Source: Serilophus lunatus (Eukaryota > Chordata > Aves > Passeriformes > Eurylaimidae). From it: 64,000 nt of DNA. The notes beneath the pieces are model-generated. The model did no database searches. It saw nothing but the letters and a program-made list of their open reading frames with translations, and was not told the origin of the DNA. Of this stretch, positions 51,301 to 61,343 are shown piece after piece (position 1 is the stretch's first letter; each line of letters begins with the position of its first letter). Position numbers and translations under genes: made by a program. The stretch is from contig VXBA01005693.1 of NCBI GenBank assembly GCA_013399895.1, positions 370,602 through 434,601 of the forward strand, in the 5' to 3' direction.

Positions 51301-54300
51301 TTCAGCCTCATTCATCACTATGGATTTGTATTTGTATTTGCCCAGAAGACCTTTTTCTTCCAGTGTTACTGTTTTCTCTAGCAAATACACTAATTCATTT
51401 TCACAGAGACAATGAATCATTCTGGAGAGAACCCAATGTTGCATTTTCTCTTTGTTTCCCTAGGTGAAGCATCCCCATAAATTACTTTTTAAATTAAAAA
51501 ATAATCCATTAGGAGAAAACAGGCAGCAGCACCACTTTCAATTAGAACATCACATTATAAGGTAGTTTTGATTGTGTGCTATGAGTGTGGAGAATAAACA
51601 AATATAACTAGACAAAAGAGCATTGAATGTTGACGAATGCAAAATGTTCATTAACATTTCCTACACTAATGAGCTTTCAAGTATTAAAGACCACGGAGGA
51701 TTGAACTTTAAGTCACTGCAGGCAATGGCAGCTTTTTCCATTGCCTTGCAGGGGTTTTGGATGGGGCCTTGGATTTAGAATAACTAGGAGGCAATGGCTA
51801 GGGAGTCATGCACTCTAAGGCAGCACTTGTCAGGATGGCAACAAACACAGCAGGATTTTGGGAAGAGCAAACATTGTGTGGTACCTTTGGGTAGGATGGC
51901 ACATCCCGTCGGGGAGCCGGTCTCTTGTTTTCGTCCAAAAAGCTGTACTTGCAGGGACAGTTAGTCCTGAAATGAAATATTCATCTCTTGGCATTGTGGG
52001 AACAGAATCACAGTGCCCTGAGAAATGCCAAAGTACCCCAGTCTCTCAAGCAGGCTTCAGTCAGAGAATTACCCCACTCCCCAACCTCTGCCCTTCTAAT
52101 GTGGTGTTGTTCAAATGCTTTAAAAGTGTGATCCCCTTGAGGATTTTCTCCCAACAGCCCTCTTGTCCCTTCTCGGTCTCTCTGAATTCAAGTGAGGAGC
52201 ATCTGTGTTCAGACAACTGTCCATGGATACTCAGTCACTTCTATTTTAACCAAGTAACTTTCCTTTCAGTGCTGTCCATGGCAGGCATTCTTCTCCAAGG
52301 CTGGCAGAGCCCTGCCATGGACCACGCTGGGTATGGACAATGCCACACCTGTGCTTATTGACCAGAGCCTTACTACAGCCCAGCTCCAAGACTCACAAAA
52401 GCTTGGGTAACACCATTTATTTTGATGGAATGACCATCTTGCCTGCTGCCCTTCATGTAGGGCAACAGTAGTGAGGCACAGACTTAGCAGACATGTCTGC
52501 TTGGCTCCATAGTCCTGGAAGAAGTGAATAATTAACACTTTCCTGGTAAAATAACACCAGTAACCACTGCCAGTTATCTACTCCTCCTTCCTTTGCTTAT
52601 GGGAAAGCTAAGCTGATGCTTTCCCACCTGAGCAGAAGACCAGAGGAGACCTTATCACTCCCTACAACTCCCTGACAGGAGGTTGAAAGCATGTGTGAGT
52701 CAGTCTCTTGTCCCAAGTAACAAGCAACAGGACAGAAGGAAATGGCCTCAAGATGTGCCCTGGGAGCTTCAGTCTAGACATCAGGAAGAATTTCTTCATG
52801 GAAGGGGTGATTAAACATTGAAAGGGGCTGCCCAGGGAGGTGCTGGAGTCGCCACCCCTGGAGGCTGCTGCACTGCAGTGTGAGAACAATTTCTTGCCTT
52901 GCAGCCACAGGGACACAGTAACACTAAGAGCTCTGTGGTATCACCCATGACAATCGCAATAATTAACACAACACATTTCCCAGGTAGTTGTTCACATGGA
53001 CTTCATTAACTGTGTGAGGATATCTGCTTGCATTTTGTGTTTATAAAATCACGGAATGGTTTGGGTTGGAAGGGACCTCAAAGATCATCTAGTTCCAAAC
53101 CCCTGCCACGCTAGATCAGGTTGCTCAGGACCCCATCCAACCTGGCCTCAGACAATTCCAGGGATTTGTCCCTGTAGCCCTAATGTTTGGATTATCCTTT
53201 CTCAGTTTTCAAGCCTCCTGTCAAAGGAAGTGAAAAGAAACCTCCCTAAAGAAGCCAAGAAAAGCATCCCACTAACTTTATTTGTCCATTTTTGACAATT
53301 TTGTATATTTTTCGTTGCTTCTTTTTTTAATGCTCCCGTTATAAGTAGGTCTAGGTCTCTTTTCTCCTCTCAACGTTGATGTCTGCTATTGTTTCTGGTG
53401 GCAGTGTCTGAATCCTGTGAAAGTTGCACCATCTTACAGCTCATGGTGGTCAGCTGCCTTTTCCTCCCCTGTTTAAGGAGATTCTCAGTTGGTAAAAAGC
53501 TGTCAATAATTTCTAAAGCTGTTTCCTCAAAACTCCACTGTGTGGGGTATCACTAGGATAAAAATAATGAAATTGAGGCATTCCTTGCCCTAATTGGAGC
53601 TGACTACAAGGGTTAGTAGAGGGTCAGCCAACTATCTCTAACTCCCAGCTGTAGTGAGATTTCGAAGCCTTCATCTCAGCACACTGGGGAACACACCAGA
53701 GCCAGGATGCATCAGACCTTTACAAATGTAAAACTGTATCTGCAAATGGTCGGGATTTTAAATGACACTATAATGCTATTAGCATCTGCCAGTGGTGAGT
53801 GCAAAAAGCAAACAAGCGAAAAAAAAAAGGTAATTTGAGTGGATTCAAATGGGGCTGTTTGGCTCTTCTGAAGAGGAGAGAGGCACAATTCATTCTGCAC
53901 AATGACTTTTATAAACCTGGCTGTTCAACTTTACTCTGTCATTTGGTAATGTAACAGCAAATATAAGAATAGGTAAGCACACAAGAATACGAATATGTCC
54001 ACTGTGATGTTATTGAAGGAATATATGCACTCACACATGCTTATGTACATTGATTAAATTTAGATGTGATCCCTAATTGCAACTGCAGTGCATTATCTAG
54101 CAAATGGCACTGCACAAGTGATGACAAGTCTAAATAGGAGCAAATACATTTCCACTTGCCCTGGGATGCCTCTGTTCTCCCACATGTCCTCATGACAACA
54201 GGAGAAAGCTTGCTCAGCTGCTCTGGCATGAAGCATCCCTAGGCTGGGGGCACTGCAGGCCAGTTGGATGGCCCCTGTGGATCTGTGGTGGCTTGGGAAT

Positions 54301-57300
54301 AAAGATCCACAGCTCATTCCTCACCAGATAGAGCCCCTCTTAATGGCCAGCCACCAAGGAACATCCTCTCCTCAGTCTTGTTGCAAAGAGGTGAGTCGTA
54401 GCCACTGAACCCAGCTACATCTTGCTGTTGCTTTGAGACCCAAACCCTCAGGGTACAGATAATCGTGGGCAGAATTCTGGGCAAGGAGGAGGAGCTTCTG
54501 TACCGCTGAGAGGAGGAAGACCCAGCTCCAATTAAGCACGAAGAGCTGTGACAGGCAGCTGCCACAAAGATGCTACACAAAGTGATGCTGAGCAGAGCAA
54601 GCTGGGCTCCTGCTTCAGCAAAAGCAGGTGTGCAGTGTGAGCTCAGGGCAAGGCAGTGTGGGTGTCTGTGCCCAGCACAACCTGCTGATGAGCTCCACAC
54701 CCTTTTTTACCAGCCTCACGCCCCATACTGGTCTCTGGCTTTTGGCACCTGTCATATCTCACTACAAGCCCTTGGTGAAGACTACACCCCAGCTGGAGAC
54801 AGCTGCACTGGGCAGACAGAGCACTCCCCATTCTGGCTTTCCTTGTTAGCAGATTACTGTTTACACTACAAAACATAGATTGCAAGGTGGCAAGACCTGG
54901 AACAAGAATGAGTCATGGCTGCTGGGACAGTCTCATACTTCCTCATGGCTATGGCAGCAACTGCATGAATGTGAAGCTGCTATAACTTCTGGGGTTTTGG
55001 ATCTTAATTCCCTATCCCCTTGTCCACTACACTTTTAAATGGCAGCTCTCCCAGCTCCCTACAACAGTTGAAGAAACAGCACGTGGACAGACACATTATT
55101 CACATCACACCCAGCACAAATCAGTGCACATGTTTTTGTGTCTGCTGCCACAGAGTTTTCTAATGAGATTTCCTCACACACCTCAACAAGATGTAAATCC
55201 CAGGGCAAACTGCAATTCATCTGACTTGTATAAATCTGGAGCAGATCTGGGGTTAATAATGTTACTCTGCATTTATGCTAATGTGACAGCTGAATTTGGC
55301 CTTAGACTTAGTAGGAATGTTATTAACGTTGTGCCTCCTGACATATCTGGATATCAACATTTATAAAAGCAAGTGATTATAAAGCCTGAATCTTCCAGCA
55401 AATCCCCTGTTGCCCTCAATAGAAAATAGTCAGAGAATTTGACCCCAAGTGAAGAAAATGAGAGAGGCTGTCAAGACAGCATAGTTATATTTGACAAGAA
55501 AAATCCCTTTCACCCACATTTTGAGCAACATGGCATATCCCTCTTCAGCCAGGAACCTTCCCAGAAGTATTCCTAATCTCACAGTGATGATTTGTTTGTC
55601 CTAATGGGGTATTTCAGTGACGCAGTGGGGCACTTTTCAGCCAAGACCATATAGCATATAAAATGCAATTTTTTCTGATGGTGTTCTAATTACAGCAAAA
55701 CTAAGCATCACAATCACAGTGAGCCCTTGAATTAAAAAGTCCCAGTTTCTAGATGAATTTGAAATGGATGACTTAAAATCTAATTAGAAGAGCTGCTACA
55801 TATTTATTTGGTATTTTCCCAGAATATATTAGAGCTGATTTGAGTGTTAGCTGGTTCCCAACCAAACGCTGCGTTATGCAGAAGTTCTTTGCTCATTCTC
55901 TCCCAGTAAATCTGGATGAAGAATTCCCATTCTGTACGGTGAAAAATAACTGTTTGCAAGACCTTTCTCTCTATTCTCACGGCCCCAGCTAATTTAACTG
56001 ATGAACAGCTACAGACCTTCAAATGTTAAATTAAAGCCACTGTCCTTAATGGTTATGGGTTTCCTTGCTCTCTTACTTCTAAGCCCAGAAAGTAACTCAG
56101 TCCTGTGGAAACGTTGCATTAGGGTTTGAAACCAGATACTTCTTGCTGTGGTTGGGTCCAAAGCAGAACTTACCTGCTGCTTCTTGCTGCCATTTCCTCC
56201 CTCATCTTTTTAATGTCGCGCTTGCATTTCTCAATCTCCACCACTTTCAGGCCTTCCACTGCCAACAAAGGAAAACAACAGGGGTGTTACCATGGCAAAA
56301 GTCGCAGGATCTCGTTTCAAAGAGCTTTTATAGTGGGGTTATCCAGCGAGCCAGCAAGCTCTTACGGACTGCCCCGGTTCTCGCACGTACAGGTGCTGCC
56401 AAAGCGATATATCTTGCAAAGCCTTCAGGAATTCTCTGCTGCCAATTTAGATAATAGCTGCAGCATTTTAATTTTCACAGAACGGCTCTAACGTCTCAGC
56501 TTTGCCACGATTGTTAGCAGCAGTCAGCTGTTCTGGTGCCTTCACTTCTCTGCTGTAGAACACGAATCAAAGGAAATCCTGAGCAAAAAAAAACCAAAAC
56601 ACCCCTCCCGAGATGGGATGATAAGAGCAGGCAAACACGTCCCGGTAGGATTAGAATTCCCATTAAGATAAAATGTTTTAATTTAAAAGTTCACGCAGAG
56701 CATTAAGGAGCTCTAGGCGGGATTGCTGGATACAGAAAGACCAAAGTGAAAGTGCAGGAGGGAGTGTAAAATGTTGAAAAGTTTTGCTCTGTCGATCGAT
56801 TTTTTTAATATTTATTTTTTTTTTTAGGTATTGAAAACCTGTCACTTCTTTTTGGTAATCAATTTTGTAATCAAAGGTTATTTCTCCACGAGGCAAAAAA
56901 AAAAAATAAAAAAAAAATCCTATATTTCCCTTCTGTGTCTAATCGTGAGAGCCACAAGGCAAAAAGTTTGATTGCCTGTTTGTGCAGCACACACTTTAAT
57001 CCATGGAGCTGCAGTGTGAGAATAAGAATATTCTTCTTTTTCTTTCCCCCTCCTCGGAATACCATTGTGCCCAAGGGCATTACACAGCACCATTTATTAT
57101 GTATATGTCGTTCATATGCAGCCATTTCACAGCTCATTTATTTGCTGAAATCATTATTTACATGGACAAGCTGTGGTTCAGGGAATTCAAGGCAATGTGC
57201 AATCGGACAATCAGTATCCAGTAACTTTCTTAGGAAATCACAGCCTAAATCACACTTATCTGGAGAGCAGCATGTAAGTGATAAAAGCCTGCCTCGAAGG

Positions 57301-60300
57301 GCACAACTTTGTAGATAAACAGAGACCTCGGTTTTGTTTTCTTAATGCCAGGAACAACAAAAATCGCTGTTGGAACTGGGAAAGAGGAAAGAGACGTGTA
57401 TGAACCGAGCCCAAAATGTCACAAATTAGGAGAGGAAAGAGAAAAGGGGTTGATTTATGTTTGTTCACAGGGATACTCTCTGCTTAAAAATCTCATTTAC
57501 TTTTTTTTTTGTTTTGGCTATCGTTGTTACAAACAATATGCTTGGGTGATCACAATGTGATGATACAGCCAAATTGCTTATTCGATATATTCATTCTGGA
57601 TACCTGGCTGCACTTTTTGGGGTACTTTGTTCAACTGCTGATGGCCAGCTGCTGCTGACCTGCAGGCCCCTTGCTGCTCTACACCACCTTGGTGCATCGA
57701 TCTGGGAGAAATTCGTGGGTATCCCATTTGCCAAGCTGTCTAAATGGTGGCTGGTGCCTATTTGAAGCAGTGGGAGCAAAGCAGAGTTATCAGAGCGACA
57801 GGGAAGTGAAGCAGGCAACTGCAGGGAGAAGAGAAGTTCTGGTGCAAAATGACAGCCCTGAGCATTTTTTTTGTGTTGCATCTCTTTAGTTTTCATCCCA
57901 AACCTCTCCAGGGGAGCAGAGAGAATTTACATAATTATTTTCTTCTTAAGGTAGATGTGAGATGCTTACAAATTGCAAAGGGTTTTTTGCCAGCTTCCTT
58001 ATTCATGTGTGGGCTGCTGTGCAAACACTGGAGCAGAGTAAGTCAAGCCACAGCATAAAGCATTCCCAGTGCTTGCTCTGTGTGCACTCAATCTCCAAGG
58101 GGAAGTAACAAGCTTTAGCTGGGATTTAAAAATCAGTTAAAAGATTTGGCTCATTGAAAATACGTCTCTGACGTGGTTTCTAGACAGGAATGGGAAGGAA
58201 GCTGAGAACATTTCATGTGAGGTGCAGATGTAGTGCTGTCATGAACATTTATCCCCACACACATGTCCCCTCTGGGGAAGAAATCCTGGAGATCACATGT
58301 GAAAGTGGTGGAAAAGGGATCTCTGAAGGAGACAGGAGAAAAGGCAAAATAAAAGCACAATTCTTCTCACATTTGGCTAGCAATTGATAAATGGCCTTGT
58401 CACGTTCACTCATTAAGGGCCCATTATATTATTCTGCAGCAAGAAATACCTTCTGAAAAGACCCTGTGCTGTCTAAAGAAATCCTTGGGCTGAATCCAGC
58501 AATGAAACACAGCAACCCCTGGGAGCCCAGCCTGAGCAGGGAGGTTGGACACTCCCCTTCTCCCACGCTTTTGCTTTTTAAACATAAGAGCCAAGAATTA
58601 TTTCAGAATGTTGCAGATTTGCAAATTCTGGAAGTCCAATTTCGAGCAGATGGGTGCACTTGTAGACAGGGAACCCAGGCAGCCACTTCCCACGGGCTGA
58701 AGCTGCTGGAGCTGGGCTTGGGAGTGCTCCAGCAGAATGGCAGCAGAATGGTGCATCAGCTGCTAATTCCACCAGCAATGGGACCTACTTGCAGAGAGAA
58801 CCCTCCCCTGGGGACCAGGGAATTCAGTTCACCCTCATGGCACGGCAGCTCTGGGCAGGCTGCCTTCCCTAAACCAGCAGTACAGTTCTGGAGTGTGCAA
58901 GTGCACAACTCTTTCCTGCTGGCAGTGGCATGAAGTCCTTTGTCACCTCCCTCCGCTGCTGTGGGTGCCAGTGCTGAAAGGCAGGGTGTGTGCCAGGGAT
59001 CCCAAAAGGGAGCAGGGACCAAAAGCAGCCCCTGGCTGGCTGGGATAGTTGCTTCCTTCAGCTGCCAAGGGGATAGAAAGACCCAAAGGAATGTTTGCCT
59101 CATCTACTTCAGTCCATGGCACTTAGCCCTGAGGACTGGAGCTGGTCAGTAGTTTCACTGAAAATACAGAGTGACTGAGTTAATTTTAATTTTTTTCTTT
59201 TTTTGACAAAAGAATAAATCAGCAGAGCCTTGGGAAAAATAGCAGCCAAACAGACAGGGAGGAATTCCTACTCGGGCTCCTTGCTGGGTGTAGGAATATT
59301 TCAGGTTGCCCTCTCCATTGACATCCCACAGCACCAGGAGTCTGAGGTTCAGGTGGCTACAGAGAGAGGTTCCCCTGCAGCTGCTCTATGAATAAGGACA
59401 TTTTTTCTCTCCCTGCTGACAAAGGCATCAGTCTCACTGAGCAGCTGCAGGGTCAAGGTAGCTTCTGGTCAGGGGAAGTTTCAGGAAAACAACTTCTTCC
59501 ATGAACCAGAAACTTACTTTTTTTTTTTTTTTCCAGCCAGCTCTAGTGGGAAAGTGCTTTCTGCAGCTGTAGTTCTGTGGAAGGCTCTGCCTACTCTTGA
59601 CTTCAGTGCTGCACATCTGCAAGGATGTGGCCTTTGGAGTCAAAATGGTGCTTACCATACCCCTTCCCTCTGGAGACCTCTGTTCTGCATAATACTGAAA
59701 ACAACTCAGATGCTGCACAGGGGAAAAAAAACCCAAACAAGCAAAAAACCAGAATGGGAGCTCTTTGATCAGGTGAATTTAACTTGGTTGCTGCACAGTA
59801 ACAGCACGGTCGTGTTACGGTGCAAGTATCCAACTGACAGTAGAAGGAGGGCAGGGATGTTACTCCCTGAAATTACAGATCAAATGCCCCAGAGAGGGCA
59901 TTTAGGGGTCAGGATTAAGGGTGCAGAGGGAGGAGGAGTCGCTGCTGGGTGCAGGGAAGTGACAGGGAGCTGGGGCATGGGGGACAGGGGAGGACAGACC
60001 AGGGGCTGGGAGGGGGGAGACAGGGAGGTGGGCAATGGTGACCTTCTGCCACAGAAGGATGTGGCCCTGGGTCCAAATCTCAGCAGAGGTCTCAGGATCC
60101 CTTTAAAGAGGAGGACAGGAGGTACTCTGGGTGCTGGCAACACCAGCCATCTCACTGTGGCCACACCGTGCCCCCACAGGCTCCCACCATCCCCATGCCT
60201 CACCCCACGCTGGCCTGCAGCCTTTTGGGCTCGAGAACATCCAAAATGTGAGAGATTACAGAAAGTGGAGGGGCTGTGAGGGCTGGGAATGAAAAAGGGG

Positions 60301-61343
60301 GTAAAACCAAGGCCACCAATTTGGGGGGTGTTGAGGCACCAGTTCCCACTGTGATATGAATAAAGGGACACTCACATTCAACCTTTTTCTCCAGCATTGC
60401 CAAGTGATTAGCTACTTCCGTTTTCAGCTCATTGATTTTAAACACCCTGAAAAGAAAACCCTCATGTATTAATGTTATACATTTAGTGCTGCACCTACCC
60501 TAGGCACCATGGACTTTTGCTAGAAATGCCTGTATTTTTCGGAGGATTGATCTGTCCAACCACAGTTGCCATAAGGAAAAGCAGATTTTTCCATGGAAAT
60601 GCTAACATTTGGGGGGAAAAAAATACACCTGGGTTTAATTTTCAGAAAAATTAACAACAAATGATTTTTTTATGGCCCTGGGAATGTAGTGTGGCTCTGC
60701 AACACTTCATCACCCCCTCTCTCAGCAGTGACTTGCTATTGTACCCCCCAGAGAAGTTGAATTGATAATGCTTCGTCTAACAGCAGCGTCTTGGTGTCTG
60801 CACACTCTGAAGCCCTCCCTCCTCCTCTCCTCCTTTTGAGTTACATTGGTGATTTGCTGAGCTGTGATGGGATTGATCTGTCTTATTGAAACCAGCTGGA
60901 ATAAAGTAAGCAGCTATACAGATGTTAAGAAACCCTCTCTGAGGAGAGACATTTTTTGGTGATAAAAGGGAAAATGAAACAAATCAGATGGTTTGACTGC
61001 TCAGCGAAGAAGCATTTCTTTAGCTTCCTGAGAGGGAAGGAGCACAGTAAGAACAAGGATTTGTATTTACTACTTCATCTCCTTTTTAGATCACAGATAA
61101 TCACCAAAATTGCCTTTGGTTTAGGCTACTGCATTGCTGTCAGCAGAAGTAACACATGTCCCAGGCCAAAATTTGGCAGGCAGAATGGGATTTGAAAGAG
61201 GTCTTAAATGCCCCTCTGCCTCAAAATTACACTTCAGGCTGATAAATGAAATAGCATTTTAAATTAATAATGATGTTCAGCTTCTTACCTCGAGAACTGC
61301 TCAGCAATCTGTCCCAATAAATTCTGGAACAATTCTTCCTTCT
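36265..61343 (-). CDS. PDE9A: PDE9A, high-affinity cGMP-specific 3',5'-cyclic phosphodiesterase (5'-partial, 14 exons)
   Basis: Reverse-strand join, from 5' to 3' of the gene: 61343-61289, 60446-60376, 56258-56174, 51966-51885, 49638-49564, 46647-46561, 43600-43496, 42530-42448, 41604-41448, 40294-40181, 39546-39442, 37984-37856, 37681-37586, 36315-36265. All sites are GT-AG and the frame is continuous for 430 residues. The enzyme hydrolyses cGMP to GMP. HD-domain metal ligands are present: HNFRH, HDLDHPG and the Asp of CCDISNEVRP, plus the invariant Gln of AQIGFLKF that holds the purine. The lead exons encode the helical segment before the catalytic domain (IAEQFSRVFKINELKTEVAN). Against human PDE9A the visible part differs in length only at the C-terminus, which ends at ...STEK, about 16 residues early. 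N-terminal exons are missing from the window. Confidence 0.97.
36316..37585 (-). other. PDE9A: PDE9A last intron
   Basis: 1270 bases, GTAAAC to cgtttcag on the minus strand. Nothing else recognised. Confidence 0.8.
37586..37681 (-). CDS. PDE9A: PDE9A penultimate coding exon
   Basis: The acceptor is gtttcacctag and the donor is gtaaac. It has 32 codons reading LFPEVEEVMLQPLWESRDHY then EELKQIDDAVKE. If the donor is not used, the frame adds two residues (Val, Asn) and stops at TAA. Confidence 0.96.
37682..37855 (-). other. PDE9A: PDE9A short intron (174 bases)
   Basis: The shortest intron in the window, between the glutamine-switch exon and the penultimate exon. Confidence 0.9.
37856..37984 (-). 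CDS. PDE9A: PDE9A coding exon with invariant glutamine
   Basis: The acceptor is gatttgttccag and the donor is gtcagt. It has 43 codons reading [20 protein letters not shown], then TKPTAQIGFLKFVLIPMFET. The Gln of AQIGF and the Phe two residues after the Gly form the purine clamp in this family. Confidence 0.97.
37985..39441 (-). other. PDE9A: PDE9A intron (1457 bases)
   Basis: Contains one CR1 fragment at 39244-39350, within 100 bases of the exon at 39442 (its donor side on the minus strand). Nothing else recognised. Confidence 0.85.
39244..39350 (-). mobile_element. CR1-like LINE 3'-end fragment (antisense on +, gene sense)
   Basis: Reads 'cacagaatcacagagtgctt', 'tgggttggaaaagaccttga' and 'gagcagggacaccttccaca'. 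Only about 107 bases remain. Confidence 0.88.
39442..39546 (-). CDS. PDE9A: PDE9A coding exon with metal-binding Asp
   Basis: The acceptor is gtcctctttcag and the donor is gtaaga. It has 35 codons reading LKMVLIKCCDISNEVRPMEV then AEPWVDCLLEEYFMQ. The Asp of CCDIS is the fourth metal ligand, and the Glu of NEVRP lies in the nucleotide pocket. Confidence 0.97.
39547..41447 (-). other. PDE9A: PDE9A introns around exon 40181-40294
   Basis: Two introns of 634 and 1153 bases flanking the exon. Apart from that exon I see no repeat or other gene. Confidence 0.8.
40181..40294 (-). CDS. PDE9A: PDE9A coding exon
   Basis: The acceptor is tttctttgctag and the donor is gtaagg. It reads [20 protein letters not shown], then FKEKMENFDYSNEEHMTC. 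The site is cut after TGT to keep the frame into the next exon. Human has [20 protein letters not shown]. Confidence 0.97.
41448..41604 (-). CDS. PDE9A: PDE9A coding exon
   Basis: The acceptor is ctccacgccag and the donor is gtatga. It reads [40 protein letters not shown], then NVDQDQFKQIRQ. It corresponds to human [20 protein letters not shown]. Confidence 0.97.
41605..43495 (-). other. PDE9A: PDE9A introns around exon 42448-42530
   Basis: Two introns of 843 and 965 bases. AT-rich near 42040-42180; nothing else recognised. Confidence 0.8.
42448..42530 (-). CDS. PDE9A: PDE9A coding exon with HDxDH signature
   Basis: The acceptor is gttttacag and the donor is gtaagc. It reads EKFSQIDILILMTAAVCHDL then DHPGYNN. 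HDLDHPGYNN is the class I phosphodiesterase signature carrying two metal ligands (His and Asp). Confidence 0.97.
43496..43600 (-). CDS. PDE9A: PDE9A coding exon with catalytic and metal-binding histidines
   Basis: The acceptor is ttctctctgcag and the donor is gtatga. It reads LCIHDNYRNNPFHNFRHCFC then VTQMMYSMISLCSLQ. In the PDE family the first His of HNFRH is the proton donor and the second binds the metal. Both are intact. Confidence 0.97.
43601..46560 (-). other. PDE9A: PDE9A intron (2960 bases)
   Basis: No CR1 or gene recognised. The plus-strand 174-codon frame 43379-43903 overlaps the PDE9A exon in antisense and is not a gene. Confidence 0.8.
46561..46647 (-). CDS. PDE9A: PDE9A coding exon
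   Basis: The acceptor is cctcaatgcag and the donor is gtaagt. It has 29 codons reading MLSCLEHMYHDLGLVKDFNI then NPITLKRWL. It is nearly identical to the human exon. Confidence 0.97.
46648..49563 (-). other. PDE9A: PDE9A intron (2916 bases)
   Basis: No repeat family or gene recognised; a run of 12 A lies near 47345. Confidence 0.8.
49564..49638 (-). CDS. PDE9A: PDE9A coding exon
   Basis: The acceptor is ttgtctgcag and the donor is gtagga. It has 25 codons reading [20 protein letters not shown] then WEPNE. Human has [20 protein letters not shown]. Confidence 0.97.
49639..51884 (-). other. PDE9A: PDE9A intron (2246 bases)
   Basis: AT-rich in places (50100-50600). Nothing else recognised. Confidence 0.8.
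51885..51966 (-). CDS. PDE9A: PDE9A coding exon (start of catalytic domain)
   Basis: The acceptor is tttcatttcag and the donor is gtacca. It reads TNCPCKYSFLDENKRPAPRR then DVPSYPK, matching human TNCPCKYSFLDNHKKLTPRR. It ends in phase 0. Confidence 0.96.
52715..52870 (+). mobile_element. CR1-like LINE fragment (sense)
   Basis: Contains 'ggaaatggcctcaagatgtg', 'gacatcaggaagaatttctt' and 'aaaggggctgcccagggagg'. The extreme 3' tail is missing. Confidence 0.88.
53046..53167 (-). mobile_element. CR1-like LINE 3'-end fragment (antisense)
   Basis: Reads 'cacggaatggtttgggttgg', 'aagggacctcaaagatcatc' and 'aggttgctcaggaccccatc'. 175 bases from an oppositely oriented copy. Confidence 0.92.
56174..56258 (-). 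CDS. PDE9A: PDE9A coding exon (linker helix)
   Basis: The acceptor is ctttgttggcag and the donor is gtaagt. It reads [20 protein letters not shown] then EMAARSS, a charged helix. Human reads [20 protein letters not shown]. Confidence 0.97.
56259..60375 (-). other. PDE9A: PDE9A intron (4117 bases)
   Basis: Includes A/T runs near 56800-56920, a T run at 59519-59532 and a G-rich tract at 59890-60060. No gene recognised. Confidence 0.8.
59970..60035 (+). other. G-quadruplex-prone G tract
   Basis: The plus strand has closely spaced G runs, for example 'ggggctgggaggggggagac' followed by 'aggg', fitting four runs of at least three G with loops of 1-7. The PDE9A pre-mRNA (minus strand) would be C-rich here. 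It sits about 340 bases past a PDE9A donor. Confidence 0.6.
60376..60446 (-). CDS. PDE9A: PDE9A coding exon (N-terminal helical region)
   Basis: The acceptor is ttcttttcag and the donor is gtgagt. It reads VFKINELKTEVANHLAMLEK then KVE, with one base left that completes a Leu codon in the next exon. Human reads AFKINELKAEVANHLAVLEK. Confidence 0.96.
60447..61288 (-). other. PDE9A: PDE9A intron (842 bases)
   Basis: Nothing recognised beyond splice-site sequences. Confidence 0.8.
61289..61343 (-). CDS. PDE9A: PDE9A coding exon (most 5' one recognised)
   Basis: The minus-strand acceptor is tttttttcag and the donor is gtaaga. After two bases of a split codon it reads KEELFQNLLGQIAEQFS and leaves AG. 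It matches human REELIQSVLAQVAEQFSR. A second AG two bases into the exon would shift the frame, so the first AG is preferred. Confidence 0.92.

Larger units (their letters stand above)
51967..56173 (-). other. PDE9A: PDE9A intron (4207 bases)
   Basis: The largest PDE9A intron here. Holds two CR1 fragments in opposite orientation (52715-52870, 53046-53167). Otherwise no gene seen. Confidence 0.8.

Noticed and set aside
51858..52361. 167-codon plus-strand frame
   Set aside because: Its first part is the antisense of a PDE9A exon (51885-51966); the remainder has no recognisable family.
59554..60279. 241-codon plus-strand frame and 163-codon minus-strand frame 59880-60371
   Set aside because: Both run through the G-rich tract, which is poor in stop codons. 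No domain, biased Gly/Arg or Pro/Ser composition, intronic to PDE9A.
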